64,000 nucleotides of DNA, taken from contig OZ242170.1 in the NCBI GenBank assembly GCA_965205545.1, positions 930,001 to 994,000 on the forward strand, read 5' to 3'. Of the stretch, positions 18,525-27,814 are shown piece after piece. The notes below the pieces were generated by a model that saw only the letters and a program-made list of their open reading frames with translations, did no database searches and was not told the origin of the DNA. This DNA is from Bin55 sp965205545. Its GTDB lineage: Bacteria > Pseudomonadota > Gammaproteobacteria > Pseudomonadales > Azotimanducaceae. Numbering within the stretch: the first letter of the stretch is position 1; each line of letters starts with the position of its first letter. A program made the translations under genes and the position numbers.

Positions 18525-21500
18525 CGGCAGAACCGTCAGTGCTGCGTACTGCGGTGGTACGCGCTAGCGACCAGCAGATAAGAAACGAGGTCACGTCACC
18601 TGAGGGATCGTTCATAGTTCAAGCTCCCGCTGGCTCGGGAAAGACAACTCTTCTTGTTTCGCGCTATCTGAGGCTTTTGGCACGTGTGAATCAGCCGGAA
18701 GAAATACTTGCAATCACTTTCACGCGCAAAGCCGCGCACGAAATGAAGACTCGCATCTTGACCGAATTGTCCCAGGGAGAATCCGAAGGTGCCAAGGATG
18801 CACTGGAACGAAGTCGAGTCATGCATTGGGAACTGGAACTCAATCCTCAACGCCTGAAGATTCAGACTATAGACAGCTTCGCGTACAGCCTTGTGCAGCG
18901 AATGCCCTACGAGAGTCAATTGAGCCTTGACTACCAGCGCCTCGACGACGCAACGGAAATCTATGACGACGCAGCCGCCGAATTGCTAGGGTTGATCTAC
19001 TCGGACACTGCATTTGCCGATGACATAGCCCACATCCTCTCGCTGCTCGACAACAACTACGTCGCTGCACTGAAAATGTTGTCTGAAATGCTTGCCAAGC
19101 GCCAACATTGGATCGCTCCCATTCGAGCGATCATGACACAGATCACGGCACAAAAGGGATCGGAGAAATTTCTCAGCGACCTCTCGCATACTCGAGAAAG
19201 CTACATTCGATCGGTCATCGAGAGTACGGAATCACAAATCCCATTGTTGCTCCACTTTCGCTTCAAGGAGATTTGCAATGTGATTGCACCAATTCTTGGC
19301 CAGGAGTTCAATGACTTAACGACTCCTGAGGATTGGAGATTTCTTGCTCAGACACTAGTGACTCAGGGTGGCACCTTTCGCAAGACGCTCACAATAAAAA
19401 ACGGATTTCCTCCTCGTTTCCCTACCAAGAAACTGTGTTTGGAGGCAATAGCAGAAGCACGAGTCCGTGGTCTCGAAGAGTCTTTTGCGAGACTGTCTCA
19501 CCTTCCCGACGCAGAGATTCCGGCAGCACATGCCGAGTCGCTAGAAAACCTTGTAGTCGTACTAACGACATTGTTGGACCAACTCAACCAGGTTTTTCGA
19601 CAACGGGAGATCATTGACTTCACTGAACTTTCCTTCGCCGCGCAGCGTGCATTGGCAAGGGACGATCTCCCAACCAACCTAGCACTTGCGCTCGACTATC
19701 GCATTTCGCACATTCTCATTGATGAGTATCAGGACACCTCTCAGGCTCAGTTCGACTTGCTGGAACGAGTAATGGACTCTTGGGCACCAGATTCTGGCAA
19801 CACGTTCTTTGCCGTTGGGGATCCTATGCAATCCATCTATGGCTTTAGAGACGCGGACCTCAAACTCTTTCAGGACACGTACGCGAGCGGCCTGCGAGCC
19901 GTTCCCATAGTGCCACGTCAGCTCACAAGCAATTTTCGATCGTCGGAGACCATTGTCGAATGGATCAACCGAGTGTTTGGCCTGGTCTTTGGCACCATCA
20001 ACGACTCGACCGTAGGTGCTGTCGCATACGCTCACTCCTCGCCAACCCGAGAACCTGAGGGCAGTGTGCAAATTACACTCTGCATCAGCGATCCCGATGC
20101 CTTGGAGGAAGCGCGGCAAGTAGCCAAGCACATCTCGACTACAGCCGCAGAATTTCCCGAGGAGAGCATTGGCTTGCTTGTGCAAAGGAGAACCAACCTG
20201 CCCACGTTCTTCCAAGCGCTACGCGATGAAGGTTTGAAGTGGCGCGGCGTGGAAATTGTGCCACTGGCGAATGCACCAGTGGTTAGAGACTTGTTTTCGC
20301 TAGTGCAGGCATTGAACGATGAACGTGATCGTCTCGCCTGGTTGTCCGTGCTTCGATCTCCCCTATGTGGATTGTCGTTGAATGACTTGGAATTTGTCGC
20401 GACCTGCGCTACCGGAACGGAAATGCTCGATTGCAGCGAGCTCTCTGCGCTCGGTGCTAGAAGACTGAATAGAGTCAGCCAAGCATTTGTTGAAGCGCGA
20501 AGGGACTCTCATATGACTCTTCGCTCTCAGGTTGAGCGGCTTTGGTATCGCTTGGGCGGAAACGACGCATACCAAGATGAGGACACCTTGATTAACGCCG
20601 AGCGATTCCTCACCTTGCTGGAAGCCTCCACACGCGGAGAGATTCGAATGGATGAGCTCTGGCGACGAATCGAATCGGAATACGCAACCGAAGTTGGCGA
20701 TTCCGCCGATGTAGAGATCATGACGATTCACAAGGCCAAGGGCCTCGAATTCGACCACGTGGTGCTCCCTGATCTCAATAGGCGTCCCCGAAGCGAATCT
20801 CGAGGGCTGCTGCAGTGGCAAACATGGAACGAGGAATTGGTGCTTGCGTTGAATCTTGCCGGCGAACAAGACAGTCTATTCAATTGGCTGCACGATGAAG
20901 ACTCTCTGAGAAACTCGAACGAACTTAAGCGGTTGCTCTATGTAGCTGCAACTCGTGCGAGAAAAACACTCGCTATTTTCGGAAGTTTTCCGGACGAAAA
21001 GCGCAAGCCTAAACCCAATAGTCTTCTAGCGCTGCTCGAACCGGTACTACACGAGGCGCAAGTTGTAGAGGGTCAGCAGTCCACATCGGAGCATGAGCAA
21101 GCCCAAAGCACTTTGTTGAATCGTCTCGATGAAAACTATCAGTTTGATCCTCCCGAGGTTTCACATGAGATTCCTGAGGAATTGATGACCGCTCAGAAGC
21201 CGTCATCGACATCACTGGCACCGATCGGATTTCAACGCGAGCTGGCTTTGGGCAATCTGGTGCACAGAGAACTCCACTACCTTGCAGAGACTCAAGACTA
21301 CACATTGGAAAACTTGACCAGCAATCGTGTTAGCGGCTGGCGTAACAGCCTTAGGGCGGAAGGAGTCGACGGTTCCAATCTGGCTTGGGTGATTGAACGT
21401 GCTCAACAGCATTTGGAGCGCGTAGTGTCAGATCCAAATGGCCGCTGGATCCTAAGCGACTCCCACGATCACGCGCAATCGGAAGCCCCGTTTTCAGCAC

Positions 21501-21775
21501 TGATTGATGGGACGGTGCGCAACATCGTTGTCGATCGCACCTTCGTCGATGCCGAAGGAATCCGCTGGATCGTTGACTACAAGACCGCAATGTTGAACGT
21601 CAGCGACGAGAAAAACTTGGAGCAATTTGTGCGCCAGCGATACCATGAACAACTCTCGCTTTACGCAAGAATTCTGCAGGGCATCGACGATCGTCCCGTA
21701 CGATGTGCCGTCTATCTGACAGACATCCCACAACTGATAGCAATCGAGTCTGATGAACTGATCGCCCTGTCGTAG
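18521..21775 (+). CDS. AddA/RecB-like helicase-nuclease
   Basis: 1084 residues from ATG 18521, whose ATGA overlaps the stop of the AddB-like gene. UvrD-family motifs appear in order: APAGSGKTTLL (Walker A), AITFTRKAAHEMK, LIDEYQDTSQ (Walker B), VGDPMQSIYGFRDAD, MTIHKAKGLEFDHVVLPD and LLYVAATRARK. The C-terminal nuclease contains GTVRNIVVDRTF, WIVDYKTA and YHEQLSLYARIL, the Asp, DxK and QxxxY elements of RecB-type nucleases. With its partner it should unwind and resect broken DNA ends for RecA loading. No recBCD or recD is nearby. Confidence 0.9.
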   Translation: MTAEPSVLRTAVVRASDQQIRNEVTSPEGSFIVQAPAGSGKTTLLVSRYLRLLARVNQPEEILAITFTRKAAHEMKTRILTELSQGESEGAKDALERSRVMHWELELNPQRLKIQTIDSFAYSLVQRMPYESQLSLDYQRLDDATEIYDDAAAELLGLIYSDTAFADDIAHILSLLDNNYVAALKMLSEMLAKRQHWIAPIRAIMTQITAQKGSEKFLSDLSHTRESYIRSVIESTESQIPLLLHFRFKEICNVIAPILGQEFNDLTTPEDWRFLAQTLVTQGGTFRKTLTIKNGFPPRFPTKKLCLEAIAEARVRGLEESFARLSHLPDAEIPAAHAESLENLVVVLTTLLDQLNQVFRQREIIDFTELSFAAQRALARDDLPTNLALALDYRISHILIDEYQDTSQAQFDLLERVMDSWAPDSGNTFFAVGDPMQSIYGFRDADLKLFQDTYASGLRAVPIVPRQLTSNFRSSETIVEWINRVFGLVFGTINDSTVGAVAYAHSSPTREPEGSVQITLCISDPDALEEARQVAKHISTTAAEFPEESIGLLVQRRTNLPTFFQALRDEGLKWRGVEIVPLANAPVVRDLFSLVQALNDERDRLAWLSVLRSPLCGLSLNDLEFVATCATGTEMLDCSELSALGARRLNRVSQAFVEARRDSHMTLRSQVERLWYRLGGNDAYQDEDTLINAERFLTLLEASTRGEIRMDELWRRIESEYATEVGDSADVEIMTIHKAKGLEFDHVVLPDLNRRPRSESRGLLQWQTWNEELVLALNLAGEQDSLFNWLHDEDSLRNSNELKRLLYVAATRARKTLAIFGSFPDEKRKPKPNSLLALLEPVLHEAQVVEGQQSTSEHEQAQSTLLNRLDENYQFDPPEVSHEIPEELMTAQKPSSTSLAPIGFQRELALGNLVHRELHYLAETQDYTLENLTSNRVSGWRNSLRAEGVDGSNLAWVIERAQQHLERVVSDPNGRWILSDSHDHAQSEAPFSALIDGTVRNIVVDRTFVDAEGIRWIVDYKTAMLNVSDEKNLEQFVRQRYHEQLSLYARILQGIDDRPVRCAVYLTDIPQLIAIESDELIALS

Positions 21776-21914
21776 CGCGTGTGGCTAGCTTGCGTGTGGC
21801 CGACGATTCAGGTCAAATTGTAAAATTGGAGTGTTGTCAGTCGGTGGGCCAGTCGAGACATGGCCGCGTGCTTTTACGCATTGTTGTCGTCGTGCTGAAC
21901 ACCCAACGTGCCGT

Positions 21915-21938
21915 TAAACCACGATGCCGCACGGTTTA
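21915..21938. promoter_or_regulatory. 6-bp inverted repeat upstream of the receptor gene
   Basis: TAAACC (21915-21920) and GGTTTA (21933-21938) are exact inverted repeats with 12 bases between, about 90 bases before the receptor start. It could be a repressor site for the receptor operon, but a 6-bp arm is weak evidence and it does not resemble a Fur box. Confidence 0.25.
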
Positions 21939-21986
21939 CTGAACACTAGGCAACAGAGAGCAATTGCGGTCTAAGTAACGGTCGCA

Positions 21987-22012
21987 TTTGGCTTAACATA
22001 AGCCAAAAGGAG
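21987..22012 (+). promoter_or_regulatory. RNA hairpin abutting the ribosome-binding site of the TonB-dependent receptor
   Basis: TTTGGCTTA (21987-21995) and TAAGCCAAA (21999-22007) form a perfect 9-bp stem with a 3-base loop, running straight into AAGGAG at 22007-22012. The receptor ATG is at 22027. In mRNA this would place a stable hairpin directly against the Shine-Dalgarno. As DNA it is also a near-palindromic 21-bp site. No T-run follows, so it is not a standard terminator. Confidence 0.55.
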
Positions 22013-22026
22013 ATTTCAACACAACT

Positions 22027-24543
22027 ATGGACTCTGAATTCCGACTCACAACACTTGGCTTTGTATCGCTGGTACTTTGCGTTGGTTTAACCGCGCAGGA
22101 GAGTGCGAGCGATAACGACGATGGAGAGGACGACGATGTCGAAGTAGTCGAAATCGAAGTCGAAGCGACTCCCATCGAAATTAGCCCCGGTTCAACTACG
22201 TACACGGAGGAGGCAATCACGGAAACGCCTTCCGGTGAAGGAAACTTGGCTGATCTCCTGCGTCTCAATCCAGCCGTGGAGTTCTCCCGCGGCAGCGACC
22301 TCTCCGCAGGAACCGCATCGTTGCGTCCCGATGAAATTTCCATTCATGGCAATGTTTTCTACCAAAACTTGTTCCTCCTAGACGGAACTGACACCACGAA
22401 CGATCTCAATCCTGCCTCATCTGAAGATACTTGGAGCACCCCAAGTCTTGTGGCTCCACATGGAGGAAGCTCTCCTCAAGGCTACTACGTAGATGTTGAG
22501 CTGCTCCAGAAAGTGCAGGTGTTCGACAGCAACATTCCTGTCGAATACGGGGGTTTTACTGGCGGCGTAGTGGCGGCCGAGCTCAAGTCCTACGAGGGTG
22601 AGGATCGCTTTGCGTTCAATTACGGGCTCCAAAAAGATGAATGGGAACAGTTTCATCTGAGCGAGGAAGATATTTCCACCGCTGACAAGTATCGAGGCGT
22701 CTATACGCCTGACTACGAAAAAGCGAACTATGGTCTATCAGTTCAATACGGTTTGACTGACAATCTTGGCTTGACGCTTTCGCTGACGCGAAGAACATCG
22801 GTTTTTGCACAGGAGTACGAGGACGACACCGACACAATACAAATGATCGATTACGAAGATTCGATCGACAATCTAGTAGGACGATTGGACACGACAGTGG
22901 CCGACTACGAAGTTGGGGTGTCATTCCGATATTCCAATAGATCGCATGACGGACTCACGTCGACGACCTATACCGGTATGTTTGTTCAAGAACACCAAGG
23001 CTTAGGCACGACTGTCGACATCAAAACGGACCTTGCAAATGGTTCGTTGGGGGTGAAATTCTCGCTTGACCAGATGACCAATAGCTTGGACAGCGAGACG
23101 AGTTATTTCAGATATGACGAATACTTAGAAAACAGTGGCACATCGCGATACGAAGGAGCCTTTGGAGATTCGAATCAACAACAAACCCGCTGGAGCGTCA
23201 AGCCGAAATGGACTATGGACGAGTTCGATAATGAGTTTGGCACGCACAACATTTCAATCGGTGGCGAAATTCGAGGAACCAGTAGCTTCTACGAACGACC
23301 TGAGGACATTGTTTTCGAGCAGTTCTTCTGCGTGCGAGACAACGGACGGAACGGTTGCCGAGACCAAGATGGCGACGGTGTTAGCAGTGCAGGCGACCAA
23401 TTCATCCAGCGCAGATCATTTTGGTTGTCCGGCAAGGTCGATGTCTCCTATCAGGAAGTTTCTGCATACGTTTCAGATGTTATTGGACTCCAGTTCTTGG
23501 AAGGCCAAGACACCACTTTGACACTAGGTCTTCGCACCGATTGGGAGAGCTATCTGGACAACTTCAACGCCTCTCCACGAGTCAACCTGCAGCAACACAC
23601 AGACTATGGTGCGTTTGTTGTGGGAGCTAGCCGATATTACGGGCGCAGCTTCTTCAGGTATGAGCTGAACGACGCAATCTATGGATGGCGCGAAACTTAT
23701 TCCAATCTCACGCGACCGAGAGGGTTAGTCGGCGAAGAAATTCCGTGCTCCGTGCCTGACTGGGTGAATTGCAGACATTTGACATATGACGACAGATCTG
23801 GTGCATCGGACCTAGATACACCCTATTCCGATGAACTAATGGTTGGGTGGTCTCGAACGGAAGGAGAAATGGTGCACGCTACGGTTTCGTTCGTAAATCG
23901 CGCCAACAAAGATGGAGTGTCCCGCAAGCGCGACGACGATGGTCTTTACTACTACACCAACGACGGCGAGAGCTCATCGCAGGGCATAACGGCAACAATT
24001 ACGAATGCTGACACGATCGTGCTTGGACAAACGAACACTCATTTCTCGGTCAGCCTAGGCTATCGTGAATCAACCAGCAATCGTCAGGACGATAACGGCT
24101 ATGACGAGCAACTGGAAGAAGACCTCATTTACTACCAGGGCGGACTGATCTCTGTTGACGAACTGCCGCCATGGGACTACAGCATTCCGTTCACCTTTGG
24201 GTTCTTTACAACGACAGAGATCCCAATCTGGGACATCAACTGGACGAACTACTTCAATCACCGTCGTGGAGGCACGGTTGCGCGTGACTCTCGAGAGAAC
24301 TACACCGATCCATCGTCTGGGTTGACTTACGACATCTACGAGGATTTCGACTTCGACAGTTTGATTACGGTCAATTCGAAAATTACCTGGCGCGGGAAGC
24401 TATCACAACGACTGTCAATGTTTGCAACGTTGGAAGTCAACAATCTATTTGATGAAATCGTGGACAGTAGCACCGTGGATACAAGACGTCGCTATAGTAA
24501 AGGCAGGCGATTCTGGATCGATTTTGGCGTCTCATTCAGGTGA
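22027..24543 (+). CDS. TonB-dependent outer-membrane receptor
   Basis: 838 residues. A signal peptide covers about residues 1-24, followed by a strongly acidic stretch and a possible TonB box in VEVVEIEVEA. The plug domain (about 55-165) includes ISIHGNVFYQNLFLLDG and SNIPVEYGGFTGGVV. The rest is a barrel of alternating aromatic strands ending in IDFGVSFR with the terminal aromatic pattern. A surface-loop segment, RDQDGDGVSSAGD, resembles a calcium-binding loop and lies near cysteine pairs. The substrate is unknown; no siderophore or sugar genes adjoin. The genes downstream encode ExbB, two ExbD proteins and TonB. Confidence 0.88.
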   Translation: MDSEFRLTTLGFVSLVLCVGLTAQESASDNDDGEDDDVEVVEIEVEATPIEISPGSTTYTEEAITETPSGEGNLADLLRLNPAVEFSRGSDLSAGTASLRPDEISIHGNVFYQNLFLLDGTDTTNDLNPASSEDTWSTPSLVAPHGGSSPQGYYVDVELLQKVQVFDSNIPVEYGGFTGGVVAAELKSYEGEDRFAFNYGLQKDEWEQFHLSEEDISTADKYRGVYTPDYEKANYGLSVQYGLTDNLGLTLSLTRRTSVFAQEYEDDTDTIQMIDYEDSIDNLVGRLDTTVADYEVGVSFRYSNRSHDGLTSTTYTGMFVQEHQGLGTTVDIKTDLANGSLGVKFSLDQMTNSLDSETSYFRYDEYLENSGTSRYEGAFGDSNQQQTRWSVKPKWTMDEFDNEFGTHNISIGGEIRGTSSFYERPEDIVFEQFFCVRDNGRNGCRDQDGDGVSSAGDQFIQRRSFWLSGKVDVSYQEVSAYVSDVIGLQFLEGQDTTLTLGLRTDWESYLDNFNASPRVNLQQHTDYGAFVVGASRYYGRSFFRYELNDAIYGWRETYSNLTRPRGLVGEEIPCSVPDWVNCRHLTYDDRSGASDLDTPYSDELMVGWSRTEGEMVHATVSFVNRANKDGVSRKRDDDGLYYYTNDGESSSQGITATITNADTIVLGQTNTHFSVSLGYRESTSNRQDDNGYDEQLEEDLIYYQGGLISVDELPPWDYSIPFTFGFFTTTEIPIWDINWTNYFNHRRGGTVARDSRENYTDPSSGLTYDIYEDFDFDSLITVNSKITWRGKLSQRLSMFATLEVNNLFDEIVDSSTVDTRRRYSKGRRFWIDFGVSFR

Positions 24544-24751
24544 ATCAACACGGTCGATTGACACCTTGAGGAAATTCAGTCGGCGGTCATTGCTCAGCTG
24601 TGGCTGCCGACCACTAACTTCAGGGTGCCCCATGCCACTCCGTGGCTGCGGCCAATGTCCAACTAGAGTACAGATTCCACATCATTGCGGCTGCTACCAC
24701 AATGCTTTGCAAGTCGCTGCAGCGCGTTAGACCAAACTAGAGGATTCAACC

Positions 24752-25393
24752 TTGAAAGCCCTACAGGGAATTGGAGATTTTCTTGATGTAGGTGGTCCCG
24801 TGGTTTGGATCCTTACGGCGATGTCCATCATTGCTTTGTCCATCATTCTTCTCAAGGTTTGGCAATTTGTAACAACCAAACCGGAGACGCTTGGCAATTT
24901 ACATGCTGCTCTCTCGATGTGGCGCAAAGGTGATTGCCAACAAGCAATGGAGCAAATTGACCGAACGCTATTTTCAGGCGAAGTCGTCGAAGTCGCCATG
25001 CAGGGCCTCACACAAAACCAAATGGAAGAGAGTGTGCTTAGGGAAGAGCTCGATAGAGTCGCCTCAGCCAAACTCAATGACTTAAGAACTCTACTCCCTG
25101 CGTTAGATGCGATTGGAACACTTGCCCCGCTCCTTGGGTTGCTGGGCACTGTTCTCGGAATGATTGAGGCGTTTCAAGGGATGGAAGCCGCAGGAACACA
25201 AGTAGACCCATCGGTTCTCTCAAGGGGAATCTGGCAAGCACTAATCACCACGGCGCTAGGACTGAGCGTAGCCATTCCAAGCTTGATTGCCTTCAATTGG
25301 ATGGATCGCAAGATTCAGCGAGTTGCAACTCAAATGAGCGACCTCGTTACTCAAGTGTTTACTCACTTCCACATCGAAGGGAGCCAGAAGTAG
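24752..25393 (+). CDS. exbB: ExbB/TolQ/MotA proton-channel protein
   Basis: 213 residues, inner-membrane proton-channel subunit that powers TonB. TM1 spans about residues 14-40, TM2 about 108-135 (ALDAIGTLAPLLGLLGTVLGMIEAF region) and TM3 about 155-180, with the cytoplasmic domain between TM1 and TM2. The conserved proline/glycine pattern LAPLLGLLGTVLGM is diagnostic. Start is TTG 24752, preceded by AGAGGA. Its neighbours are the receptor upstream and ExbD downstream (14 bases), so it probably works in TonB energisation rather than in Tol or flagella. Confidence 0.88.
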   Translation: MKALQGIGDFLDVGGPVVWILTAMSIIALSIILLKVWQFVTTKPETLGNLHAALSMWRKGDCQQAMEQIDRTLFSGEVVEVAMQGLTQNQMEESVLREELDRVASAKLNDLRTLLPALDAIGTLAPLLGLLGTVLGMIEAFQGMEAAGTQVDPSVLSRGIWQALITTALGLSVAIPSLIAFNWMDRKIQRVATQMSDLVTQVFTHFHIEGSQK

Positions 25394-25406
25394 TGAGTGC
25401 ATTCCG

Positions 25407-25799
25407 TTGCAATTGATAGAGTCGCAAGCTACACAGAGGAAACGGATTAGTCTCGTGCCGCTGGTCGATGTTGTGTTCATACTGCTGCTCTTCTTCATGT
25501 TAACGACCAGCGTTGCAAAGGAGAAGCAATTGCCCATGAACTACTCGTCGCAATCGCCGCTTGACCAACAGCAGACCTTAAGGCACTTGACCATTGAGTC
25601 TGAAGACGGTGACATATCTAGCGAAGATCAAACCATTAGAACTGAAGATCGGAACTCTCTCGTCGCTTGGATTCGTCAAGATTCCGACGCGGTCTACGTC
25701 GTTGATACACTGCCCGAAATTTCAACTCAAGCTCTAATCACCGTTCTCGACCGACTCACGGTAGCTGGCGCGGACAACTTGGTTCTCAAAGAAGATTGA
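25407..25799 (+). CDS. exbD: ExbD/TolR family protein (first copy)
   Basis: 130 residues: short cytoplasmic N-terminus, one membrane helix (LVPLVDVVFILLLFFMLTT) with the conserved Asp inside it, then a periplasmic domain. That Asp carries protons in ExbD/TolR. Start is TTG 25407. It overlaps the next gene by TTGA. Its periplasmic domain is shorter and less typical than that of the second copy, so the two may have different roles. Confidence 0.85.
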   Translation: MQLIESQATQRKRISLVPLVDVVFILLLFFMLTTSVAKEKQLPMNYSSQSPLDQQQTLRHLTIESEDGDISSEDQTIRTEDRNSLVAWIRQDSDAVYVVDTLPEISTQALITVLDRLTVAGADNLVLKED

Positions 25800-26227
25800 A
25801 GTTCAAGTCCGACAAAAAAGCGCAGAATCATTCGGATACTCAGATGATTCCGTTGATAAATGTCGTCTTTCTGATGCTGGCTTTCTTCATGATCGCGGGA
25901 CAGATTCAAAAGTCAGACAATGTTCAGTTGGATACACCCATTTCGCTTAGCGATGCCGAACGAGAGCAAGCTAATACGACCATTTCAATCGACAAAGACA
26001 AGCGAGTTTTCGTGAACGGGGTTGCAACATCGACCAACGAGCTAGTCGAGAGGGTCAGGTCGATTCGTCCGAACCTTGCAGATATCTCGTCTCAGGACAT
26101 TTTGGTCAGGGCCGATGCACGCTTGCCAGCCAAGGAAACGCGAGAGATCTTGACGATTCTTAGAGAGGCAGGTCTGCAAAAAGTAGCTCTGGCGACTCTG
26201 CAGACTGTGGCAGCAAATGAACAGTAA
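25796..26227 (+). CDS. exbD: ExbD/TolR family protein (second copy)
   Basis: 143 residues. The membrane helix MIPLINVVFLMLAFFMIAG has Asn where the first copy has the proton-carrying Asp (PLIN versus PLVD). The periplasmic domain follows, with ILVRADARLPAKETREIL typical of ExbD. Start TTG 25796 overlaps the first exbD, and the end overlaps tonB by 11 bases, so the four genes form a tight operon. The Asp-to-Asn change suggests this copy may be structural rather than proton-carrying. Confidence 0.85.
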   Translation: MKFKSDKKAQNHSDTQMIPLINVVFLMLAFFMIAGQIQKSDNVQLDTPISLSDAEREQANTTISIDKDKRVFVNGVATSTNELVERVRSIRPNLADISSQDILVRADARLPAKETREILTILREAGLQKVALATLQTVAANEQ

Positions 26228-26999
26228 AGTTTCGAAGTTTGGTTCTCTTCCTTCCTTAAGGAGCTTGCCTCGATGGGCCATTGCTGTGCTTATTGCGTTT
26301 TCGCTGCATTCAGTCGCTGTAATAGCGTGGATAGGTTTCGAATCGCAATTGGGTGCGGAATTTGGCAACCAGGGAGTCGAAGTCGGGCTTAAGATTGTTG
26401 GCGACCTAAGAGACGCAACGCAAGTGCTTCAACCTGAGAAGCCAGTGGAAGAGCCTCTTCTTGAGCCAGAGCCGATTCCTCAATTCACAGAACCCGTTGT
26501 CATGCCCGAAATAGATCGCAAACTCCCCGATCCGGACTTGTTGACAGTAGATCAACCTCTAACCGAATTTGAGCTGCCCGAGCTTCAACTGGCAATGCCA
26601 AACCTGGATATCTCCCCTCAAACGCTCCAGGAGGCTTCCACCCAAACCGCCACAATTGGCACTGGCTCTTCGGACCAAGTGGGAAGCAGCAAACGACTGT
26701 CCCGATCCTATTTGGCACGTGTGGCGGCTCATTTGAATCGCCATAAGAAGTATCCGAAGACCTCGCGACGAGCGGGAGAGGAAGGTCGCGTAGATGTAGC
26801 GCTTACGGTGTTTTCCGATGGCAGCGTCGATTCGGTTCGAATTGTTAAATCGTCGGGGTTCAGTGAATTGGATGCAGAAGCCCTACGAATGGTGGAACGA
26901 GCGACGCCATTTCCGAAGTTTTCGAATGCAATGCTCAATAGAGGAATCGACGAGCTCAAGTTTCGCTCGTCCATTAACTTTAGTCTCAAAGAGCAATAG
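26217..26999 (+). CDS. tonB: TonB energy-transducing protein
   Basis: 260 residues. One membrane helix lies near the N-terminus (about 18-42). A proline- and glutamate-rich periplasmic spacer spans about 70-150. The C-terminal TonB domain contains HKKYPKTSRRAGEEGRV, the conserved YP motif, and VFSDGSVDSVRIVKSSGFSELD, the expected strand-helix core. It contacts the TonB box of receptors and passes on force from ExbB/ExbD. It overlaps exbD by 11 bases and is the last gene of the receptor-exbB-exbD-exbD-tonB cluster. Confidence 0.9.
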   Translation: MNSKVSKFGSLPSLRSLPRWAIAVLIAFSLHSVAVIAWIGFESQLGAEFGNQGVEVGLKIVGDLRDATQVLQPEKPVEEPLLEPEPIPQFTEPVVMPEIDRKLPDPDLLTVDQPLTEFELPELQLAMPNLDISPQTLQEASTQTATIGTGSSDQVGSSKRLSRSYLARVAAHLNRHKKYPKTSRRAGEEGRVDVALTVFSDGSVDSVRIVKSSGFSELDAEALRMVERATPFPKFSNAMLNRGIDELKFRSSINFSLKEQ

Positions 27000-27007
27000 C
27001 GAGAGTC

Positions 27008-27020
27008 TAGGCGCAGCCTA
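27008..27020. terminator. Small hairpin between convergent tonB and lapA
   Basis: TAGGC (27008-27012) and GCCTA (27016-27020) form a 5-bp stem with a 3-base loop in the 26-base gap between the stops of tonB and lapA. It could end transcripts from both sides, but it has no clear T-tract and is short. Confidence 0.3.
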
Positions 27021-27025
27021 ACAGA

Positions 27026-27316
27026 TCAAGCATCCTCTATTGGCTGTTCAGGTTCTGGATACCGCCCGCCTGCATTGCGATTCGCGTGGCGAAGGTGCAA
27101 GTACAACGCCATGCTAGAAGCCACCAAAATTCCCAAGAGAAACGACACTGCTAACCAGACCACGAGCGGCAGCTCATGCGAGTCATATAGCCACATGCCG
27201 ATAACCGTAGGTTCTTGATTTTCAATCACCAAAACCGTCACGAATGCCGACGCAAGCAAAATCACGCTGACCAATGCCGCGCGCTTGGCAATTTTCAGAG
27301 CACCAGGAATATCCAT
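27026..27316 (-). CDS. lapA: LapA-like (DUF1049) membrane protein
   Basis: 96 residues with two membrane helices (about 12-32 and 48-72). Between them is the family pattern IENQEPTVIGMWLY followed by LPLVVWLAVSFLLGILVA. In enterobacteria LapA works with LapB in control of LPS synthesis. LapB is not visible here. The position just downstream of ihfB matches the gammaproteobacterial rpsA-ihfB-lapA order. Confidence 0.88.
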   Translation of the reverse strand: MDIPGALKIAKRAALVSVILLASAFVTVLVIENQEPTVIGMWLYDSHELPLVVWLAVSFLLGILVASSMALYLHLRHANRNAGGRYPEPEQPIEDA

Positions 27317-27357
27317 GATCGGTGCAGGTGGAACAGAACTAACGAAAGCGTATCACG

Positions 27358-27714
27358 CTACGCGTCAGAGTTATCACCTGTACGGTTTTTCCATCCCTCT
27401 TCAAGACGGAGATAGGTCGAGTTGTCCCGCAACCTCGCATCGTTGATTCGCTCACGCAGAATGCGTCCTGGTCTGAAATATGGGGCGTGGCGTTCTGGAA
27501 CTACCACAGGTTCGCCAGTTCTTGGGTTTCGTCCGACCCTACTTGCTCTACGACGAAGTCCAAAAGAGCCAAATCCGCGAATCTCGACGCGTTTGCCAAG
27601 CACTAGAGCGTCGGAGATATTCTGGAGTATGAGCTCGACACACTGCCGTATAGCTTGAGGTGACAATTCTGGTTGTTGTTCAGCGATTCGCTGTTCTAAC
27701 TCGGATCGAGTCAT
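27358..27714 (-). CDS. ihfB: Integration host factor beta subunit
   Basis: IHF binds and sharply bends DNA as an alpha/beta heterodimer. Residues 1-95 carry the HU/IHF fold: MTRSELEQRIAEQQP, RVEIRGFGSFGLRRR, and the DNA-intercalating arm with GRNPRTGEPV. At 118 residues it is about 20 longer than E. coli IhfB, with a charged C-terminal extension. It lies downstream of rpsA on the same strand, the standard gammaproteobacterial order, which favours IHF-beta over HU. Confidence 0.93.
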   Translation of the reverse strand: MTRSELEQRIAEQQPELSPQAIRQCVELILQNISDALVLGKRVEIRGFGSFGLRRRASRVGRNPRTGEPVVVPERHAPYFRPGRILRERINDARLRDNSTYLRLEEGWKNRTGDNSDA

Positions 27715-27814
27715 GCTTGTCTAGTTTGTGGGTCTGTGTAACTGAATTCGCACAATTGCATTTTACGGCGTAACTCTATAGGAGTGTCTAACCGTAGCTC
27801 TCGATGCATGGTTC

